64,000 nucleotides of DNA from Candidatus Gastranaerophilales bacterium (GTDB lineage: Bacteria; Cyanobacteriota; Vampirovibrionia; Gastranaerophilales; Gastranaerophilaceae), in assembly GCA_944323395.1 (NCBI GenBank), contig CALUSI010000012.1, forward strand, positions 1-64,000, written 5' to 3'. Shown piece after piece: positions 17,019-26,061 of the stretch (position 1 is the stretch's first letter; every line of letters starts with the position of its first letter). The notes under the pieces were generated by a model, which saw nothing but the letters and a program-made list of their open reading frames with translations, did no database searches and was not told where the DNA came from. The translations under genes were made by a program, and so were the position numbers.

Positions 17019-18890
17019 CTATTTGATATAGCCTTTTGCTTCCCATAGATTAGTAGTAAGAGGGTCACCACCACCTAAAGTATCTTTTGCTATTGTAAAT
17101 TGTGTTGTTGTTCTATTTGTTATTCTGTTTATTTTAGCTGTACCGTTAGTGGTCATTGTTGAATTTGCATAATAATTTTTATTTATAAACGACTTTAACA
17201 AAGTAATTGTAATAGATGTACTAGATGCAAGTTGCTCAGTTTCTCCCCATTGTTCACAATATCCATCTGAATAAACTCTATATCCGCTTGTCCCATTAAC
17301 GTAATTTTCAACAACGACAGCAGGTCGTTGAGATGAAGCTGTGCTTATTGTATTTGGGGCAGTCTTACAAATGACATTGGATATACCATTATCTAGAAAG
17401 ATATTATAATCCATTGCAAAAAATGGGTAGAATGCTTTAAATGATGTTATTACCCCACCTGATACTGAAATACGAGCAATAAAAGCTCTTTTAGATATAG
17501 TAGTAGTTTCAGATGTAGTATAGATATAGTTATCTGCTCTATTATAAGTGAACGTCCCTAAAGAAGTATTCGGTATATCTGTTTCATATCTAGGCGAAAT
17601 GCCAAAACCAATAACAGTACCAGTATTTGTTCCAATAACAAAATAACCATCATTTAATGTTATTGCAGTTGTATATACCTGACATTGAGGTATATTAAAT
17701 TCATAATTATTCAATGTACCGTCAGCATTTCTACCATCACAAAGCAAAACCTTTAAATTTGGTAAAAGAAATATTGTTGAACCAATATAACCAATACCAT
17801 TAAATATTTGATTAATTGAAGTACATTTTCCATTAGTTATTGTAACTTCCGCAAGTGGGAATGTGTATAAACTACCATCACCTGTAGTATTATTCCTATA
17901 ATAACCTACTTTGTTTAGAGTAGTATCATAATACATCCCAGATATAGCTTTTGTCGGAGTTGGACCTGATTTTACATTTCCTTGGTTAGCATATGCAACA
18001 TTTCCACCTTTTCTGTAAAATACTCTAAAAGTGCCTGAACTTGAAGCCAAATCAACAATAACGTCACTTGATATCGTTTCAACATCAAAATTACCAACCC
18101 CATTAGGGATGTATACTTTACTTCCTGATTTTATCTTTAAAACACCATCAGTAAGTTCAAGTTTTATATCTTGTGGGATTTCTAAAATGCAATTGGTTAT
18201 TTGCGTTTTATTTATAAAATGCTTTTCTCCGGTTTCTGAAAGATTAGATAAATCTAAATCACACCTTGTATCTATACCCTTATCTATAATCGATTGCAAA
18301 CATTCATTATATTCATTATTAAAATCAAGAACTTTCTGATTATATTCTTCCAGATACTCAATACATTCATTTTTATTCTCTTCTGAAATATTTTTTGATT
18401 CTAAAGCAGACTCTGCGGCATTTATAGCAATTCTTTTTGATTCATTCAGTTCTGTTAAAACCTCATCAGGTGAACTTGATAAGCCCTCACCTACTTTAAT
18501 ACATCTCTCTATTTTTCGGCTTAATATTTGAAGGATTCGAACTATATAATCAAATGTCCACTCAAGTATATTCAAATTAAAATAAGAAGAATTTTTAAAT
18601 TCACTTTCTTGCTTGATTGTTAAAGTAAGCATTAAAGTTATTTTTTCATTTTCTTTTAAAATATTATATGATGAATTTTCCAAAGGAAATATAATATAAC
18701 TTCCGTTTTGATTACCAATTTCATTAATTGAATAATCAACTCCTAACGTTAGCGTAGTTATTACATTATCTTCACTAATATGCTGAACGATTAATTCATT
18801 TTCGTTTTCTATTAAAAAATCAAAATCAAATTTTTTAACAGTTGAATTTCCCGTATATGTATTTACGGGAACAATTGATGATACTGTCAT
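17019..18890 (-). CDS. Tail fibre protein, T7 gp17-like N-terminus
   Basis: 623 aa. Residues 1-~140 match the virion-attachment domain of T7-type tail fibres (VNTYTGNSTVKKFDFDFLIE, then YSINEIGNQNGSYIIFPLEN and NILEWTFDYIVRILQILSRKI). A short coiled coil (about 150-210) and beta-rich repeats follow. The end (YRVYSDGYCEQWGETEQL, SITITLLKSF) is the small C-terminal head domain common to receptor-binding fibres. It would bind the host surface. No adjacent diversity-generating reverse transcriptase is seen. Confidence 0.85.
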   Translation of the reverse strand: MTVSSIVPVNTYTGNSTVKKFDFDFLIENENELIVQHISEDNVITTLTLGVDYSINEIGNQNGSYIIFPLENSSYNILKENEKITLMLTLTIKQESEFKNSSYFNLNILEWTFDYIVRILQILSRKIERCIKVGEGLSSSPDEVLTELNESKRIAINAAESALESKNISEENKNECIEYLEEYNQKVLDFNNEYNECLQSIIDKGIDTRCDLDLSNLSETGEKHFINKTQITNCILEIPQDIKLELTDGVLKIKSGSKVYIPNGVGNFDVETISSDVIVDLASSSGTFRVFYRKGGNVAYANQGNVKSGPTPTKAISGMYYDTTLNKVGYYRNNTTGDGSLYTFPLAEVTITNGKCTSINQIFNGIGYIGSTIFLLPNLKVLLCDGRNADGTLNNYEFNIPQCQVYTTAITLNDGYFVIGTNTGTVIGFGISPRYETDIPNTSLGTFTYNRADNYIYTTSETTTISKRAFIARISVSGGVITSFKAFYPFFAMDYNIFLDNGISNVICKTAPNTISTASSQRPAVVVENYVNGTSGYRVYSDGYCEQWGETEQLASSTSITITLLKSFINKNYYANSTMTTNGTAKINRITNRTTTQFTIAKDTLGGGDPLTTNLWEAKGYIK

Positions 18891-18900
18891 TCCTTTCTCC

Positions 18901-20286
18901 TTATATTTTATTTTTAAATCTTTCCAAAACTGTTGATATTAGCTTATTTCTTACTTCAAAATCAGGATTTTTGTTATTGTTTTGCTTATATTCGTTGTTT
19001 ACTGTTAGTATTAATTTAAATATATTGTATTTATCTTCTTCTTTATTTATTTTTAAATTCTTTATTTCATCAATTACATATTTATAATCAATATTTAACT
19101 TAAAAAATTCAATGTTATCTATTTCCTGTAAATTAGAAAATAATTCATAATCTTCTTTTGAAAAACAACTCTGATAATTTGAAATATCTTTTGTTTTAAA
19201 TTTTTCAAAATTTTCAAAATATTCAGATAATAATAATATGAATTGTTTTTTATCTGTCAATATAAAATCTTGCTTTTTAATTTGCTTTATATATTCCTTT
19301 TTACTTTTTATATCATCAGATTTTCCATTAAAATCAATATATAATAAAGCTTTATCTATATCTGTCTTAGCTATATCTATTATTTCCTGCCAATTTTTGA
19401 TATTTTTTTCTTTTTCAATTACTTCTTCTTGTTTTTTCTCCGATAAAGAAAAATCATAAAGATAATTTCTAACTATTTTTTCTATCTCTTTATCTTTTAT
19501 TGTTTTTATTTCTTTTTCCTGCTCAGATTTATCCATATTATAAGAGAAAAGTTCTTTTGCCCAATTATAAGCAATAACATTATTTTTAAGCTCTTTTATT
19601 GATTTTTCAAATTTTTCTGTATCTTCAAGATTTAATATATTTTTATATTTACTAAAATAAAAATTAGCTTTTGGATTTTTATCTTTTATAAATGCATCTA
19701 TCAAAGAAGAATAAAATTCAGATTTATATTTTTCTTCTCTATATTTTAAAATCTTAGGAGTCCAGTTTTCATTTTCTGCCATTAGTTTCAAGACGGATAA
19801 GCCATTTTTTAAAGATGATTCTATAATATTTACATCAGACTTATACAATACTGCCCTTGATATGGATGATTTTATAGAATTCTCATAAACTTCAGTTTCC
19901 CAGTTTTTCAGTTCTGTTTGTTCATGGGCTTTCATTTTTCTTTTTATTGATTCAATTTTCTCTATTTTAATTGTTTTTGCAAGTTTTTTTGACGAATTAT
20001 CAACAAATGCGATCTCTTGAATTTTAGAATCAATAAAACCATCTAGTTCTGCTACAAATTCGTTAATTTTTCCTTCTACATTCTTACCTTTTAAAGAGAA
20101 AAATCCATTTTCTGAAAATAAAAGTTCTTGTTCCCATTTATCAATAATATTACTTAATTCCAATATCTTAATTTTATCTATATGGTTATCAGATAAAGTT
20201 TCCTGTTGTATTTGACTTTCTGTAACAGGTATTTTTCTTATTGAAAAAGATTCCCCTCTTCCCTCTTTATTGAGATTTCCTTCCAT
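18901..20286 (-). CDS. Large helical internal virion/injection-type protein
   Basis: 461 aa, almost all predicted helix, Lys/Glu-rich, no membrane span. The N-terminal segment with ENGFFSLKGKNVEGKINEFV and later HEQTELKNWETEVYENSIKS resembles the start of podovirus injection or internal-core proteins. No lysozyme or transglycosylase motif is visible, and the protein is much shorter than T7 gp15 or gp16. It lies between the gp14-like gene and the tail fibre, exactly where internal virion proteins are expected. Confidence 0.65.
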   Translation of the reverse strand: MEGNLNKEGRGESFSIRKIPVTESQIQQETLSDNHIDKIKILELSNIIDKWEQELLFSENGFFSLKGKNVEGKINEFVAELDGFIDSKIQEIAFVDNSSKKLAKTIKIEKIESIKRKMKAHEQTELKNWETEVYENSIKSSISRAVLYKSDVNIIESSLKNGLSVLKLMAENENWTPKILKYREEKYKSEFYSSLIDAFIKDKNPKANFYFSKYKNILNLEDTEKFEKSIKELKNNVIAYNWAKELFSYNMDKSEQEKEIKTIKDKEIEKIVRNYLYDFSLSEKKQEEVIEKEKNIKNWQEIIDIAKTDIDKALLYIDFNGKSDDIKSKKEYIKQIKKQDFILTDKKQFILLLSEYFENFEKFKTKDISNYQSCFSKEDYELFSNLQEIDNIEFFKLNIDYKYVIDEIKNLKINKEEDKYNIFKLILTVNNEYKQNNNKNPDFEVRNKLISTVLERFKNKI

Positions 20287-20303
20287 AATACACCTTCTTT
20301 TTA

Positions 20304-20789
20304 TTATCTTATTAGATTATTATTCTTAGAAAAGACACCAAATGAAGTACCAAATAAAGCATTTGAATAACGGTTCTTACTTCTAAAAGAAGCAAGCCCA
20401 GCTTGTTCATAGTATTGTTCAGCTCTATCCATATATTTTTGAGCTTCTCTTTCTGAATCTTTCAATGTTGTAAGTGCATCAAGTTCACCATTTAGTTTTT
20501 CATCATCTATAATATTTATAGCCATTTGCGAAGACAAACCAATATTACCGGCTGCAAGACTCGTTTTTTCTTCTCCCATATTCAATATAGACTGAAGTCT
20601 TTTTCTTCTTGCTTCTTCTATACCTTCTTGGTGAACATAAACGGCATCTTTTTCTGCTTTTTTTGCTTGTTTTGTGTATAGTTCTGTTTGGTATTCACTT
20701 TCAGCTTTTTGCGTTTGTATTTCTTTTATTTCTACTGCTGCTACAACCAAATTTGCAGCAGCTTGGACTGCATCATATATAGAACACAT
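20304..20789 (-). CDS. Internal virion protein, T7 gp14-like
   Basis: 161 aa. It has a short hydrophobic N-terminus (AVQAAANLVVAAVEIKEI) and a long Ala/Glu/Lys helix with EEARRKRLQSILNMGEEKTS, then GNIGLSSQMAINIIDDEKLN. This is the usual style of gp14-type core proteins, which help form the DNA-ejection conduit. It is followed after 17 bases by the larger injection-type gene. Confidence 0.72.
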   Translation of the reverse strand: MCSIYDAVQAAANLVVAAVEIKEIQTQKAESEYQTELYTKQAKKAEKDAVYVHQEGIEEARRKRLQSILNMGEEKTSLAAGNIGLSSQMAINIIDDEKLNGELDALTTLKDSEREAQKYMDRAEQYYEQAGLASFRSKNRYSNALFGTSFGVFSKNNNLIR

Positions 20790-20791
20790 TA

Positions 20792-21274
20792 TTAATTACC
20801 TTTCTTATTTACTTTATAAAAGAACTCAAATCCATCTTGAACAGGAATATTTTTAGGATTAGGATTATCAAATTTAAAACCAAATTTTGCCAACCATTTC
20901 TTAGCATTAAAATTTGTTCTATGTATAAAGTTAAACATAATCTCATATTTTTTTTCTGCAAATAGAAGTTGGTTCTTAAATTCTTTCAGAAATATAGACT
21001 TATTTATTTGTATATATGAAGAAGATAAAAGCCAAGCACAGGCAATTGATTCATCATTATTAAAACATTCATTGAACCCGCCAATAGCTATTGGAACAAT
21101 ATTTGAATAGTTATCTTTACCATAGAGAACAAGAAATTTTTTATTTTCTAAATCATTTAATGTTTTAATTTTCCAATCATTACCATATAAAGCTATTAAT
21201 TCCTCTTTATCTTCTTTTCTTAAATTTTCAAGGACAAAAATAATTTCCGATTTTTTGCTACATTCTTTAATCAT
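20792..21274 (-). CDS. Phage gp13-like protein, GNAT-type fold (DUF2833-like)
   Basis: About 160 aa from the ATG at 21274, which overlaps the stop of the gp12-like gene by 8 bases. The pattern (LRKEDKEELIALYG at the start, an IAIGGF strand, and NFIHRTNFNAKKWLAKFGFK near the end) matches T7 gp13-type proteins, which keep an acetyltransferase-like fold. In T7 gp13 is needed for virion morphogenesis. Assignment rests on order and fold pattern. Confidence 0.68.
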   Translation of the reverse strand: MIKECSKKSEIIFVLENLRKEDKEELIALYGNDWKIKTLNDLENKKFLVLYGKDNYSNIVPIAIGGFNECFNNDESIACAWLLSSSYIQINKSIFLKEFKNQLLFAEKKYEIMFNFIHRTNFNAKKWLAKFGFKFDNPNPKNIPVQDGFEFFYKVNKKGN

Positions 21275-23327
21275 TAGAATTTGCCACCGTAACATCTAAA
21301 GAGATTGAATTTATTGTCAAAGGTAACGGGTAAATCTGTTTTATATGAACAGTTGCATTTTCGCTGTAATCAGAGAATGAAAATACATTTACATTCCCCG
21401 AATATAAATAATTATGATTGTTTATACTATTCATACTTCTAATATTTTGAAGTAAAGTCCCGTTTGTACCAACAACAAAAAAATCTTCCCTTGATTTATC
21501 TATACTTATATTAATTTCATTAACTATTTTTAGAAGACCATGAGTATTTTCCCCTTCTAGATTAAGTGTTTCCAACTCAAATTCATAAGGCAAACCTGCA
21601 ACAATAGTTGAAGCAGGATAATCAAGTTGTATTTTCCCGTTTTGAACTATTTTATTTTCAACAACACAACCATCTGCAAGTATAGTTATATTTTCACCTT
21701 CAAGATGTTCTAATCCTGTTATATTTTGTATTGGTTCACCTTTATAACATAATGAACTATCAAGAAATATTCCATCTTCTGTTTTCTCAACATATCTTGA
21801 CGCTAAACGCTCTATAAAACGCTTTGTTTTTCCGTTTATCTGTCTTTTTACAACAAAATAAGCTACGTCTTCATTATCTTCACGAACAACAGCAACAGAT
21901 TCAAAAAAACCTTTAGTTTCATGCCTGTGCCAGCCTGCAACTTCTTGTTTTTTATTATATGTTAAGGCATTAACCGTACCGTCAGACATTACACACCAAA
22001 GAATTCTATATGGTTCTTTAGAATATGCCATATCTACCACCTGTTTACCTTCAAAGAGGTGGTTTGCAAATATGGATAATTCTTCTCCGTCATAACTATC
22101 AGATACATAAGTATAGCCTAAATCCCTTACAACACTACCTCCTGACTGCACAAAAATAATCATATTTCCAGAAACAACAGGCGGAACATGTGAACAGCCA
22201 TAAAAACTTTGCGGAGATGCAACTAAAGAAGAAGATGCAGCAAAAGCACCATCTGTACCATTTAACTTCCACTCTCCACCAGATGTTAGTAATATTAAAT
22301 CATTCATCGCAATAATATGTCTTATTTCATTAACTTCTCGTTCTGAGAGTGTTATATTTATTGAATCAGAACTATTTAATGGTCTTGAAATATTAAAATT
22401 ATTATTGGTTGACGTTTGAGAAGCAACTAGTTGTTGGGGGCTATTTTTTAGGCAGGCAAAAACTTTTCTTTGTTGAAAATAATTTACACAAGCCGGATTA
22501 TTATCATTTTCAAAAGGATTTGTAAAGATTGGAGCTGTGGAAGTTAAATCAGGTTCTATCTTATCATCTTTAAAAGTAGTAGTTGAAGTTGTACCTACAA
22601 AACCAAAAACTCCGTTAACATCTCTGTATATATTATATTCAACAGCATTTTCAACTGCTTCAAAGGTTATTGTGATATATTCTGTAGTACCCCAAGATGA
22701 TTCTAACTCCCCAACCACAGATATTTCCTCGGAGCGATTACTTTCTTCATATGTATCTTTTTTAACCGCGGTAATTACATATTTATAAGTTGTAGGATTT
22801 TCGTTCCCTCCTGTCCAAACAGCACTTAATCCTGTAGGCGGCAAAATTTGAGGTTCAAACATAACTTCTGTTAATTGCCAATCATAATGAGATAAACGTG
22901 AAAGTTCCATTGGCGCATAATTATTATGACATAATGTCAATACATCTGCATTTTGAGCATATTTTATGTTAAATAAATCATTCTGTTCATATTCTGTAGT
23001 TATTTCAACCGGAGTATTTTCATCAGTCTCATCAATATTTAATATTTGAGCCCCATTTTTTATAAAACGTGCATACTTATCTCCAAGTTCAATAATATAT
23101 GTCTGCTCTGTATTAAAAGAAAAAGGAATTATACGAACTTTAGAATCTGAATTTTTGACTTCACAAACAAGTTCCAATCCGGCTCTATTACTAACACATC
23201 CTTCGGCACGTACAAAACCGTTTTTTAGAGTTTTTAAACCAATTGCATATTTCGCCAAATCATTTCTTGCATATAATGCGGAACTCAATTCTCCACCTGT
23301 AAAAGATCTTTGGGTATATCTAGACAT
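21267..23327 (-). CDS. Tail tubular protein B, T7 gp12-like (nozzle)
   Basis: 686 aa. The N-terminus SRYTQRSFTGGELSSALYAR and DLAKYAIGLKTLKNGFVRAE is diagnostic for podovirus tail tubular B/nozzle proteins. The rest is beta-rich, with an Ig/fibronectin-like insert around 185-250 (ETYKYVITAVKKD-type strands) and MNDLILLTSGGEWKL in the propeller part. It forms the distal tail tube. It is followed by an overlapping gp13-like gene and preceded by the gp11-like gene. Confidence 0.87.
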   Translation of the reverse strand: MSRYTQRSFTGGELSSALYARNDLAKYAIGLKTLKNGFVRAEGCVSNRAGLELVCEVKNSDSKVRIIPFSFNTEQTYIIELGDKYARFIKNGAQILNIDETDENTPVEITTEYEQNDLFNIKYAQNADVLTLCHNNYAPMELSRLSHYDWQLTEVMFEPQILPPTGLSAVWTGGNENPTTYKYVITAVKKDTYEESNRSEEISVVGELESSWGTTEYITITFEAVENAVEYNIYRDVNGVFGFVGTTSTTTFKDDKIEPDLTSTAPIFTNPFENDNNPACVNYFQQRKVFACLKNSPQQLVASQTSTNNNFNISRPLNSSDSINITLSEREVNEIRHIIAMNDLILLTSGGEWKLNGTDGAFAASSSLVASPQSFYGCSHVPPVVSGNMIIFVQSGGSVVRDLGYTYVSDSYDGEELSIFANHLFEGKQVVDMAYSKEPYRILWCVMSDGTVNALTYNKKQEVAGWHRHETKGFFESVAVVREDNEDVAYFVVKRQINGKTKRFIERLASRYVEKTEDGIFLDSSLCYKGEPIQNITGLEHLEGENITILADGCVVENKIVQNGKIQLDYPASTIVAGLPYEFELETLNLEGENTHGLLKIVNEINISIDKSREDFFVVGTNGTLLQNIRSMNSINNHNYLYSGNVNVFSFSDYSENATVHIKQIYPLPLTINSISLDVTVANSND

Positions 23328-23339
23328 AAAAATCCCTCT

Positions 23340-23930
23340 CTATCTGATATCCAACCAAGAACAACTATCATCATTTTTTAAATATCCTTCAGAAGCATTT
23401 ATAGTTTTTGCTTTTGCAAGAATACTTGTATAAACACTTAAACAATCTGATTGAATAGACCTGTTACCTGTAATTGCAGGAGCCGCTAAAAAAGCTAAAT
23501 ACCAACATAAAGCCATTACAAACTCGGTTGAAAAGAATGTTTCATTATCTACTGATTTTGTATACCTTAATACCGCAGGTGTAATATTAGTATTTATAAC
23601 CTTTTGACCGGTTACATTTGAAGCAACCTCAAATTCAACAATCTCTTTATTTACATAAGGTATAATTTCTCTTGCAAATAAACAATCATTAGGATAATCA
23701 TATTCATATAAAAATTTAGGATTTTGAGGAATATTACCAGTAAGCGCCAATTCTCTATACGAATTAGCGAAGTTCCAATCAAAATCTTTTAAGACTTGCT
23801 CTTTTGCACTATCATAAAACTCATTTAAAATAACGGTATTTTTATCCGACTGGTTAGAATTTTGAATACCAACACTTACACGTAAATTTTTCAGAGTAAT
23901 ATTAAATATTTTAGATTTTGTATAGTTCAT
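23340..23930 (-). CDS. Tail tubular protein A, T7 gp11-like (adaptor)
   Basis: 196 aa, the usual size. FYDSAKEQVLKDFDWNFANS, then LALTGNIPQNPKFLYEYDYP and the C-terminal helices with AIQ/CLSVYTSILAKAKTINASEG-type packing match gp11/TTPA proteins, which join the portal to the nozzle. It lies 12 bases ahead of the gp12-like gene and after a strong terminator that separates the head and tail genes. Confidence 0.85.
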   Translation of the reverse strand: MNYTKSKIFNITLKNLRVSVGIQNSNQSDKNTVILNEFYDSAKEQVLKDFDWNFANSYRELALTGNIPQNPKFLYEYDYPNDCLFAREIIPYVNKEIVEFEVASNVTGQKVINTNITPAVLRYTKSVDNETFFSTEFVMALCWYLAFLAAPAITGNRSIQSDCLSVYTSILAKAKTINASEGYLKNDDSCSWLDIR

Positions 23931-23944
23931 TTTAACTCCTTTTT

Positions 23945-23977
23945 AAAAAAAGATATCCGGCGAAAACACCGGATATC
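23945..23977 (-). terminator. Intrinsic terminator between head and tail genes
   Basis: On the minus strand GATATCCGG-TGTTTTCG-CCGGATATC is followed by a run of seven T residues. It lies 36 bases after the decoration-protein stop. The position is the same as that of T7 terminator T-phi, just after the capsid gene, so it may set the ratio of capsid to tail transcripts. Confidence 0.85.
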
Positions 23978-24013
23978 AAAATAAAGAATGAGGATTATTA
24001 TATGTCAAAAGCA

Positions 24014-24412
24014 TTATGCATTATGGAAGCTTTCTTGGACTCCATCTACAACGCCTGCGATAATAGCACCTTGAGTAGGGTTTGTTCCGTCAACAGTATA
24101 TACAAGACGTAAAAAACCCAAATTTCCCTTTGGTAAAAACTTAATTGAAGAAACAGCACCTTTTGTCAATTCATCTAATAACATTTTTTGTTCTACCAAA
24201 TCTACATTTGAAGAAAAATCTTCTTCCATTGAAGTTTGAACTTTAATAGACAAACTTGTTAAATTATTAAATGTTTCAGCTATCTGAATAAAAAGTCCGA
24301 CTGGTGTACCAAAAGAAACTTCTCTTTTACCCATATCAAGTACATTTTCAGATACACAACTTTCTGTTATGGCTTGTTTATTTGAGAACAAACCTTGTTC
24401 ATCTAATATCAT
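24014..24412 (-). CDS. Capsid decoration/cement protein, Bbp16-like
   Basis: 132 aa, no signal or span. MGKREVSFGTPVGLFIQIAE and then SLSIKVQTSMEEDFSSNVD and FLPKGNLGFLRLVYTVDGTN match the Bbp16-type small capsid cement proteins encoded beside the capsid gene in BPP-1-like podoviruses. It lies 14 bases after the capsid gene. It is expected to stabilise the capsid shell. Confidence 0.75.
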   Translation of the reverse strand: MILDEQGLFSNKQAITESCVSENVLDMGKREVSFGTPVGLFIQIAETFNNLTSLSIKVQTSMEEDFSSNVDLVEQKMLLDELTKGAVSSIKFLPKGNLGFLRLVYTVDGTNPTQGAIIAGVVDGVQESFHNA

Positions 24413-24426
24413 ATTTTACCTCCCTT

Positions 24427-25422
24427 TTAAGAAACCACATCTTCATTGCAAGTAATTTGTTCACATTCACGAATAGGAATATTTTTATAATGAAGAATGT
24501 TTTCATTTAGATATTCTTTAATCGTAAAGTTAACGTTTGTTTTTGCTCTAAGCTGTGCTTCAAAGTACATTAAAACTGTTGAATTACAATAAATATAAGT
24601 CTTACCTGTTTTAGCAAATCTTCTTATTTTGTAATATGCCTGATTTAGAAGTTCTTCTAAATCAGCTGCAGACTCAGAAGCCAAATTAGCTATACTAATA
24701 TTTGCAATACGACAAGTAGAACGCCAATCTCTAACAGATAAACCGACATCCATTTTAAAATGATCTTGATAAACTTTTCTTTTACCACCGGTAGAACTTG
24801 TTTCTGTCAAGATACCGTCATCTTTATGTTGAACACCGGCTTGAGAACCTTGAGGATATAAAAGAGAAGTATGTAAATCACCCCAAGTAACAAACCAAAC
24901 AGATGTATTATCAGTAGATTTCCCACCCGCATCAATGATATTTGAACCTATTTTCTTTGCATCTGTAGATTTTTTAGAATATCTTGCAGCTAAACCGTCA
25001 AAAGCTGCTGCATTTTCTTTAATGCTGCCATAAAAAATAGTTTCTTGTAATTTTTGATTCATAGCTTCAATGAACGCAGAAGATTCTGATAATCTGAATG
25101 CTTTGGGATTTTCTGACTTGTCAACCAAATCAACATCCACAATCGAATAAGTTTCAAGCATCCCTGTTACATCTTTTACTTGTTCTGTTGTTGATTTAGA
25201 AGTCGGCACAAAACCGTATAAATTTCTAAATACAGCAGAAGGCAAGCCTGTTCTGATAGTAGTAATATGATTTGTACCATCATTACATTGAAGCGCATTT
25301 GCATCTTGTAATAATTCATTTGTTTCTGACATCATTTCAATAATTTCGGCAGCAATTTTCCCATTTTCAGTTCTTTTTAATCTGTCTGCCAAAGTCAAAT
25401 AACTAGCACCTAATGTTGCCAT
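24427..25422 (-). CDS. Major capsid protein, BPP-1 (Bbp17)-like
   Basis: About 331 aa from the ATG at 25422, which is 8 bases behind AAAGG; an ATG two codons earlier is too close to it. The order and pattern (TLADRLKRTENGKIAAEIIE, GLPSAVFRNLYGFVPTSKST, FYGSIKENAAAFDGLAARYS, then IPIRECEQI near the end) fit the HK97-fold capsid proteins of BPP-1-type podoviruses. It follows the scaffold and precedes the cement protein. Confidence 0.85.
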   Translation of the reverse strand: MATLGASYLTLADRLKRTENGKIAAEIIEMMSETNELLQDANALQCNDGTNHITTIRTGLPSAVFRNLYGFVPTSKSTTEQVKDVTGMLETYSIVDVDLVDKSENPKAFRLSESSAFIEAMNQKLQETIFYGSIKENAAAFDGLAARYSKKSTDAKKIGSNIIDAGGKSTDNTSVWFVTWGDLHTSLLYPQGSQAGVQHKDDGILTETSSTGGKRKVYQDHFKMDVGLSVRDWRSTCRIANISIANLASESAADLEELLNQAYYKIRRFAKTGKTYIYCNSTVLMYFEAQLRAKTNVNFTIKEYLNENILHYKNIPIRECEQITCNEDVVS

Positions 25423-25446
25423 TACCATTTCCTTTCTTTTCTTACA

Positions 25447-26049
25447 CTACATTGTAGGGAATAATATATCTTCCCTGCTTTCCTTTTGAACAGCAGGAGA
25501 ATTTGCTTCATATATCTTGTCATTTTGCATCTTTTTCCCAATGTTATAGAACATTTTCACTACTTTAGGGTGACAATTTAGTCCTGTTTCTTCAAGTAAA
25601 GATTGAACTTCATCATCTGCAAATTGAGTATAAGCAATATTAGCAGTTCTCATCGTTTTGGCATAATTAGCACCGCCAAGTTCCATATCCATTGATAATG
25701 CGCGCTTAAAATTATTAATTTTTTGTCTTTGTTGTTCCGCCATAGTTTTAGAGAAATTAGATCCCGTTAACTGTGTTAGCTTCACGGCCATCGACATTAG
25801 TTCATTTGCGCTTTTTTGTGACAAATTATACTTTCCTGCAAGTTCATTAAACTCGTTTAATAATTCTTCATCGTAATAACAATTTTCAGGAAGTTTAACA
25901 TCCGAATAATCATATTTTTCAGGTTTTCCAAAATAACCGTTTTCATCTTGAGGATTAGATTCAATATTATTATTTTCTTTTTGTTGATTTTCATAAGCAT
26001 TAACGCCTAATCCGACATTTTGTTTTTCTTGTAATTCTTCATTTAACAT
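25447..26049 (-). CDS. Capsid scaffold-like protein
   Basis: 200 aa, acidic and helical, with a disordered Gln/Asn-rich start. KYDYSDVKLPENCYYDEELL followed by FNELAGKYNLSQKSANELMS is the recurring sequence style of phage scaffold or capsid-assembly proteins located between portal and capsid genes. Start ATG has AGGAG 6 bases upstream. Confidence 0.75.
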   Translation of the reverse strand: MLNEELQEKQNVGLGVNAYENQQKENNNIESNPQDENGYFGKPEKYDYSDVKLPENCYYDEELLNEFNELAGKYNLSQKSANELMSMAVKLTQLTGSNFSKTMAEQQRQKINNFKRALSMDMELGGANYAKTMRTANIAYTQFADDEVQSLLEETGLNCHPKVVKMFYNIGKKMQNDKIYEANSPAVQKESREDILFPTM

Positions 26050-26061
26050 TTTTATCTCCTT

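Noticed and set aside
17019-18890. Diversity-generating retroelement target in the tail fibre
   Set aside because: BPP-1 relatives often carry one, but no reverse transcriptase, template repeat or accessory gene is in the window.
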